DNA from: Mercenaria mercenaria
Taxonomy: Eukaryota; Mollusca; Bivalvia; Venerida; Veneridae
Reading direction: 5' to 3'
Assembly (NCBI RefSeq): GCF_021730395.1
Contig: NC_069376.1
Location: 17,393,001-17,457,000, forward strand
DNA: 64,000 bases
The notes under the pieces were generated by a model. It saw nothing but the letters and a program-made list of their open reading frames with translations. It was not told where the DNA came from and searched no databases. The position numbers and the translations under genes are program-made. The first letter of the stretch is position 1. Each line of letters starts with the position of its first letter. Below are positions 58,074 through 64,000 of the stretch, piece after piece.

Positions 58074-59592
58074 TTAAGGAGGTAGGTGACCTTCATATTT
58101 GTATGTGCGCATGTCCAACCGGAAGCTAACGTGACGATTTACGATGACGTTTACGACAAACTAAATGTGTTTGTATATTCATTCTTCTGAAAACAAATCA
58201 TGAACTTGTTTTCGATCTGATGCTTTATGGTTTAATAATGCAGAAATAATGGATAAATTGCCGCAGAAACGCTTCAAAACAATGTTGCCTTAAAATGACG
58301 TCATTGACGTCATGACGTTACGTGTCAGTTACCGCGCAAAATTAATAGCTTTTATCTTGAAAGTACGTAATTTTGTGCATTTTCTTTATTTTAACTATTT
58401 TCAAATAACCATTATTTGCTGAAATATTTTTTATGAGTCTTTTGCTCTGAATAATAATCAATATTTTGCTTCTTTTATGTAGTTATATTGAAATGTTATG
58501 CGGAATGTATGAAAATGGATGATGGCAACCGATGTTATTTGGAATATAGTTGGGTGAAAGGTTACTTGTTACGGCCATTTTCAAATAAAAAGTCTAGCCG
58601 TTTGAGTTGTAATACCTATTTTTCAGGTTCCGTTGATAATTTGTTACTTATATACTAAAACTAAGATCTAAAATTGTTCAAATGTCAGTAGAAAATTGTG
58701 GTTTCATGAATGGAATTGATGTTACCATGGAAACGAAGCCCGTGACCTATGTATCTAAAGGTAAAATTCAGAAGCGCTGACACTGGTCTATTTAAGAACC
58801 ACAGCTCCGGCTTTTTATTTTCATTTCAACAATAGCCATGAGAATAGTAGCAGCACGCTGAACGATTTTGCCATGAAAAATAGCAGACGAGGGGTACTGC
58901 TGTACGTATTCTAAGCTGTGAAATTTGTTTGAATAAATGCAAAAAACACGAAAATGTAACTTACGTTAGAAATAATATGTTTTAAAGCTACATCAACTAG
59001 AAAGATAATCTTATTCAATATTTTTTAAAAAGAAATTACGACAAACAGCAAGATATAAGCTATTTTAAACATCTCTGTTGCCATGGTTACTTTAAAATTT
59101 AAGAAAAATAGAGTACCATGTAAAGTGCTTGGTATTTTTCTAATAATATTACCCAAACATTTCATGTTGGTCATTAACAGAATGGCACTGAAGCCGTCGA
59201 AAACCCCTATTTTTATACATAGTTGTTTAAAAATGAGAGAAAATGCGTTACCATGGAAACACGAGCCCCGCGACATATACATTTTAAGCTTATATTAGAA
59301 AGATAACGTGCATACCAGTAAAATTATCAATTATGCAGACTTCTACGGATATCAGTGAAACTAAAATACACTGAAAAGTGTTAAATATCCGTATTTTCCT
59401 TCTTCTTTCAATATGAAATACCTTTGGAGGGTCATGTTCTTCAAACCTGGATAAAAATTGAACTTGAAGGGGCAGAGACAAACGAAATTGAGATTGTAGC
59501 AGTTAAAACTTCATATAACACGAAATACAAAAACATGCTGCGGTTCAACTAATTTGAATTTACCCTTGTAACAAGGTAACCTACCTCCTTAA
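58074..59592. mobile_element. TIR transposon (1,519 bp, non-autonomous)
   Basis: The left end TTAAGGAGGTAGGTGACCTT is inverted at the right end, AAGGTAACCTACCTCCTTAA (19 of 20). It is flanked by ACGTTGGC (58066-58073) and ACGTTGGT (59593-59600), an 8-bp target duplication with one mismatch. The LINE reading frame lines up across the flanks, confirming the insertion. The 8-bp duplication fits a hAT-like or similar group; the terminal TTAA could also suggest piggyBac but the flanks argue against it. No transposase. Internal TGACGTCATTGACGTCATGA is notable. Confidence 0.75.
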
Positions 59593-59815
59593 ACGTTGGT
59601 TTAAAGTATCTAATACACGTTCTTTAAAGGCTAGGTGGAACTTATCTAAGTCTACCAAGGCCGGATTATTCCATACGTGCCAAAATTGTCTAAAAGACAT
59701 TTCACCTGATAAGCCCAATTATTTCTATTAGTTTTACTAACAAGAAAACATTCATACAATTTAACTAATAATATTTTAAGATGAAACAATTTTACCCCAG
59801 TACTTGATGTCTGTC

Positions 59816-61287
59816 TGTCTATTTAATAAGTTTAATTACGGTCCATCCGCCCTTTCAGACACAATGAAGCATATAAATGCCACGTAGAGTATAGACCGCG
59901 AACATGCCCCTTATCATGTTCTTAAAGTGTGTTTTGGTTCGAATGTAAGGGTATTGATTACCTCTCTGCAATTCCCAGAGAGTTTCGTCCAAAGAGCATG
60001 AATTTAGTAGTCAAAATGCGACTGTAAGTACAACGGCCAATTAGACCTAAACGTACTCAAGTCCGGATGTAACAGTCTGGTTGGCAAGGCAAGCACTCGG
60101 ACCGGACCGGACACGCGTTCCTAGCGTACCCCAGTATTTGATTATTCGTACATATCTATTTATATATAATAGGTATCGCCCTAGTTCTCCATAAACATCT
60201 ATATTGCTAGTCGATGCTATAACATTCAGTAAAAAATTGCAGAACTTAAAGATGTACGAGCGTTTTCTTCCTGGATATCCGCCATTTTGAAAAATGCTTT
60301 TTCAAATATTGCTTTCTAACAAAAGTTTTGCCAAAACATATTGCTAAATAATTAAAATATGGCTAATAATGGACCATTTAACCAAATAGATTCTACTTTT
60401 TGCGAAAAAATAGTTTTCACCCTTATTTTTGGCTGGCATTTGCCTATAATTGGCGTAAGATTTACAATGGGGTAGGGGTAGGTAATATCAAATATCTATT
60501 AAAGTAGATCAGGTTTGGTTTTGATATTTTCCTGACTGATACATATAATGATAAGTTATAATTAAAATAAAAGTTTTCAAGATATTACTTTATATTTTCT
60601 AGAAAATATAAATTAAATAAAAAAGAACAAAAAATATCAAAATTCACCAGTTTTTAACAGTTTTTTTCTTAATAGATCTCTTAGATGCACGGCGACCCCA
60701 TCTTTTTTCATTCCGTTTTGAAGCATGTTTGTGTGTCATTAAAGCTGCAAAATATTTTGAAAATCTTAACGTCAGATTTTTTTTTGTAGATCTAAATACA
60801 TTTTTTCCATTGAAAATAAAGTGGGTGGGGTAATTATGTCAAGATGTAAAAATGAAAGAGATTTGTTAGTGACATTTATGCTTATATAAAACTGACATCA
60901 CCTTGTATTCATATTAACATGAAAGACTTTAAATCTCTATAAAATTACGTTGGATATTATATGTTTTATAAAGTACCACAATTTTTTCAATTTTACAAAA
61001 TTTCAGAAATGCTTAAACAGTGGGTGAAGAAAATGCCCTATAAAATTAAAACGAGTTCGGTGATCTGTGTTTTTTCTTGTTTGCCTTGGAAACTAATGTT
61101 CTTCAAGCTCACAGAGTATGAAAACATTCTTAACGTTAGAAAAAATTCGCTCCTACATCCTTAAGGTGAATACGTTCAATTTCTTTCGATTTTTCAAAAC
61201 CAGATTTCACAACCGTAATTAAAACACTATATGTATTTAAAAGTGTGTGAAAAGAAAAACTGACACAGGCAACGGAACAGGCTGAGG
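59816..61287. other. No gene seen
   Basis: AT-rich DNA. A 67-codon ORF at 60961-61164 is unrecognised. Confidence 0.4.
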
Positions 61288-62234
61288 TATGGTGGCATAT
61301 TTCTGCCAACCGCATATCCACTTATTTATCTCGAAATTTTTCGTAAAAATGTCACTTATTCAGTTATTATCTGGCAAGTGACAAAACTGCGTGTTATCCA
61401 CTTAAGTATCTTAGCAGGACAAAACTGCCTGTAAGTGCCCACTACTGCCATCTACATATTCACTTTCGTTAACTAGGTATCTTGATTTTTGTCAGTTAGT
61501 CAGTTATGATTGGTAATATCCCATAATCGTCCCCTGTCATTACGGAATGAAAGAAATACATAAATGGGTTTAATAAATATGCAAATTTATCATTCCTTTT
61601 GAATGTTATAGGGGCCTCCGTGGCCGAGTGGTTAAGGCCGCTGACTTCAAAATCACTTGCCCCTCATCGATATGGGTTCGAGCCTCACATGGGGATTGAG
61701 GAAGCCATCCAGCTGGCTTACGGAAGGTCATTGGTTCTACCCAGGTGCCCGCTCGTGATGAAATAACGCCCGGAAGGGCACCTGGGGTCTTCCTCCACGA
61801 TCAAAGCTAGGAAGTCGCCATATGACCTATGGTTGTGTTGGTGCGACGTTAAACCCAACCAAATAAATAAATTCTGAATGTTATAAATCATTTCTATCTA
61901 TAAGTTGCACCAATCATTAGTGTTGGTGGTTGGGGACGAGGTGGATATACACTCATTCATTCCGTATAGGGGACGAAAAGTCTAACCGTTAATCGCCAAT
62001 TTGGGTACGAATATTAACTGGATATCAAGAAAACTTTCACAATAACCATTTATTTATGTGAATATGTGGATGGCAAAAGTAGGCACTAACAGGCAGTTTT
62101 GTCCTGTTAACATAATTATCTAGATAACACGCAGTTTTGCCACTTGCCAGATAATAACTGGATATGTGGCATTTTTAGTGAAAACTGTCTACATAAATAA
62201 ATGGATATGTGGTTGGCAGAAATATGCCACCATA
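61288..62234. mobile_element. Long-inverted-repeat transposon, split by a SINE
   Basis: The arms at 61288-61465 and 62045-62234 are inverted copies of about 175-190 bp. Both start TATGGTGGCATATTTCTGCC and share TCTGGCAAGTG(A/G)CAAAACTG, GCGTGTTATC, and AGGACAAAACTGCCTGT. CTGAGG flanks both ends (61282-61287, 62235-62240). Without the SINE it would be about 680 bp, with no ORF of note. The class is not clear; foldback or a long-TIR DNA element. Confidence 0.8.
61611..61874 (+). mobile_element. tRNA-derived SINE, family 2, intact copy
   Basis: Starts GGGGCCTCCGTGGCCGAGTG GTTAAGGCC, B box GGGTTCGAGCCTC, body as in 35128-35413, tail GCGACGTTAAACCCAACC then AAATAAATAAAT. Flanked by exact TGAATGTTATA at 61600-61610 and 61875-61885. 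The tRNA-like head keeps an anticodon-loop-like CTTCAAA. Inserted inside the long-inverted-repeat transposon. Confidence 0.9.
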
Positions 62235-62575
62235 CTGAGGTTATTTATTAATGTATCTTTATAATGGTCCTATTTTTACGTCAAGCAGGTGAGAGATCAC
62301 AACTGTTCACCATGAGAGCTTCTTGCTAATGATAGCTAAAGATGAGGTATCATTGTTGCATATTCAGCTACATTAGCTTCTGTTTGTTATGACTCAGAAG
62401 AACTATTTCATTTTCAATGGACGATGTAAGAGATCATACACTGTTATATCTGACGTTGTCATTTCCCCCACCTTTGTGTAGTGTAATAATTATTCTACTG
62501 TTTCTGTTAACACGTGGAAATTTGTCAACAACTTGACAGCAGTATTCGACCCCTAGCCAATATGGCTAGGTCATC

Positions 62576-63661
62576 TCAACGGGTATGATTTATTTGCCTC
62601 AACTGATTGTGACAATGTGCCGTCCGGAAAGAAAATAACTTTCGAAACGTGTCTCTATATTGTCGAGACATTGAACAGTATAGAATAAAATTCACTGAGG
62701 AGTTAAACAATACTAGAAGATCAAGAATATCGCCAATGTTAGAATATATGTCTTCAAAGAACCTATCATCCAAACAGCTTATCAAAGCAAAAATGCCTTG
62801 AGGCATCTCTGTGAGCACGCATATAAGGACAACAGCTATCAGCATCCGCGTAGTTCTGATGTTGTCACGATGTCTGCCATGCGTAGATAATCTCGCTTGT
62901 TCTTGAAGCTGCTCTCTCTGTTTCTCTGATCGATACATTGTGTGTATGATCCGACAGATGAAAAATGTTAGAAGAATGCATGGTAAAATTTTCATAACTA
63001 CGCCGAAAAACCAGAATATTGACACTTTGTAAAATATATGTTTCTTAACAAAATCTGAATCAACGATCCAGTAACCAGAGACATTGGGATCGACAATGTC
63101 TGACAGCGCTATCACTTTATACATAAAGAAATTAGGTATACACAGTACAAGTATTACATTACTTATGATGGTAACTGTAATTATTGTTCGTTTAAGACTG
63201 TATTCCCGATAACCGAATGTATTATTGCAAACAAATTTGTATCGAAGTACTGCAAGATACACTGTAAACCACAAGGACATGTTGTGGCATATAATTATAA
63301 AGTGATTGTGTATCATTATAAAACACATCCAAGCATACGTATGATTTGCTTGCCATATCGGTTCTTTTGCAATATAAAAGTAAGCTGCATACACCAAATA
63401 CGTTAACATTGTCAGGAAATCTGCGCCAGCAAGTGCTGTCAAAATAAAGTTTACAGGTTTGATCATATGTTTTCTTGTCAAAACAATCATGTTGATAATA
63501 TTCGATGACAAGCCGAAAATGCAAACAATGCAGCTGATATATCCATGTAGTTTTCTATAGTCCTTCTGAAGTTTTATAAACGGAGAGTCGGTGACTGTTG
63601 GTACAGTGGGATATTGTGTATTGCTCCAGGTTACGTCTGTTGTCTGGAGTGATTCTGACAT
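62576..63661 (-). CDS. G-protein coupled receptor, DMSR/FMRFamide-receptor-like, intronless
   Basis: A complete 361-codon frame with seven hydrophobic segments at about residues 41-62, 73-97, 112-139, 159-180, 212-236, 272-294 and 310-331. TM2 keeps LAGAD (Asp81). The TM3 end is LAVLRY in place of DRY. TM6 has RMLIAVVLICVLTEMPQGIF with the conserved Pro. TM7 has NSSVNFILY, the NPxxY motif with Phe for Pro. This set is typical of the peptide GPCR group that includes nematode DMSR-1, myosuppressin and sex-peptide receptors, which bind RFamide-like peptides and signal at the plasma membrane. Likely N-glycosylation at NHT (106) and NVS (193). Cys113 has no obvious partner in the second extracellular loop. 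The start is chosen as the first in-frame ATG with a 35-40-residue extracellular lead. The exact ligand cannot be told. Confidence 0.9.
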   Translation of the reverse strand: MSESLQTTDVTWSNTQYPTVPTVTDSPFIKLQKDYRKLHGYISCIVCIFGLSSNIINMIVLTRKHMIKPVNFILTALAGADFLTMLTYLVYAAYFYIAKEPIWQANHTYAWMCFIMIHNHFIIICHNMSLWFTVYLAVLRYKFVCNNTFGYREYSLKRTIITVTIISNVILVLCIPNFFMYKVIALSDIVDPNVSGYWIVDSDFVKKHIFYKVSIFWFFGVVMKILPCILLTFFICRIIHTMYRSEKQREQLQEQARLSTHGRHRDNIRTTRMLIAVVLICVLTEMPQGIFALISCLDDRFFEDIYSNIGDILDLLVLFNSSVNFILYCSMSRQYRDTFRKLFSFRTAHCHNQLRQINHTR

Positions 63662-64000
63662 CCTTCAACAGAATAGAAATGTCGCAGCAGAGGATTTTTT
63701 TTTACTCCAGATACGTGTGAAAAAATACTCTGTTGTCCACTTCCGTTATGTACTAGTTGACTGTAACAGTAGGAATCAAATGCTATCTTTTACAGGGGTC
63801 ATTCGAAAAGACAACTGCAACTGTTAGCCATTCGCCTATACTTTGAAACTTACTGGCTTCTTTAGCAACTGATCTAGAATGGCAAATAACTGAAAATATA
63901 TATAAAGATGCATAAACAACATTAATATGTTTTCTACCTGTTGCGCAAAGAGGACTTTGGTCCTGTGGTTACTTCTGCACTTCAAAAGCAATCATCTGAA
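63662..64000. other. 5' flank of the GPCR gene
   Basis: No clear TATA box or further exon. The GPCR gene's promoter or a 5' non-coding exon could lie here. Confidence 0.4.

Larger units (their letters stand above)
57026..59815 (-). mobile_element. LINE 3' half, minus strand, split by a TIR element
   Basis: Minus-strand pieces read KLYECFLVSKTNRNNWAYQV, FWHVWNNPALVDLDKFHLAF KERVLDT (left of the insertion), then PFKYRSALTKVRLSSHKLAI ETGRYSRNRTARN and YCIFCQNRDIEDQYQCARC (right of it). This is the C-terminal end of a CR1/L2-like LINE ORF. The frame changes at least twice. The 3' end has a (CAGA)n-type tail at 57026-57042. A TIR transposon occupies 58074-59592, and the last part is tandemly duplicated (402 bp). 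The RT catalytic domain is absent. Confidence 0.75.

Noticed and set aside
58074-59592. piggyBac element because both ends show TTAA
   Set aside because: The flanks share a further 8-bp ACGTTGGY repeat outside the TTAA, and the LINE frame closes on that repeat, so the duplication is 8 bp.

Overview
This is a eukaryotic genomic window, most likely from a marine bivalve close to the venerid clams. Reasons: genes are split into short exons with GT/AG junctions, intergenic DNA is AT-rich, and the repeats look bivalve-like. These include a tRNA-derived SINE beginning GGGGCCTCCGTGG, palindromic TTAA-flanked MITEs, and Helitron-like elements with ~150 bp internal tandem repeats. The species call is inference; nothing here fixes it.

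Three host genes are well supported. (1) Minus strand, 21536 to 12380: six exons of a single-pass membrane protein. It has cysteine-bearing ectodomain exons (one CUB-like), a Ser/Thr-rich mucin-like stalk with an internal duplication, one transmembrane exon and a basic cytoplasmic tail. The ectodomain and stalk junctions and the junction into the membrane exon are phase 1; the junction into the tail is phase 0. The signal-peptide exon was not found. (2) Plus strand, 40910 to 51458: the last four exons of a failed-axon-connections (FAXC) homologue, a GST-fold protein; the 5' exons were not found. (3) Minus strand, 63661 to 62576: an intronless, full-length rhodopsin-class GPCR of the DMSR/FMRFamide-receptor-like group.

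Two large minisatellites lie inside introns of these genes. In FAXC, the last 59 bases of an exon plus the first 10 bases of the following intron, including the 5' splice site, form a 69-bp unit repeated about 50 times (41048-44500). A decayed outlier cluster sits at 46390-46650. In the membrane-protein gene, the last intron carries about 3.2 kb of a 58-bp dimeric repeat (14540-17770) whose core is the E-box palindrome GCAGCTGC.

Layout: 1-5016, nested Helitron-like repeats and a PIF/Harbinger-like insertion. 5017-12060, MITEs, SINE, foldback elements and little else. 12380-21536, the membrane-protein gene. 21660-27904, repeats, a LINE fragment, a 32-bp satellite and a ~150-bp tandem block. 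28180-33725, weak exon-like fragments on the minus strand among repeats, including a Helitron-like element with clean ends (29931-31030). 33726-40900, SINEs, MITEs and unremarkable DNA. 40910-51458, FAXC with its minisatellite and several foldback insertions in introns. 51459-54110, a tRNA-like repeat and a fossil tyrosine-recombinase retroelement holding a SINE. 54111-62234, repeats, a LINE split by a TIR element, and a long-inverted-repeat transposon split by a SINE. 62576-63661, the GPCR.

The three genes have no evident functional link to each other. The window is mainly a record of nested mobile-element insertion, plus amplification of short units inside introns.
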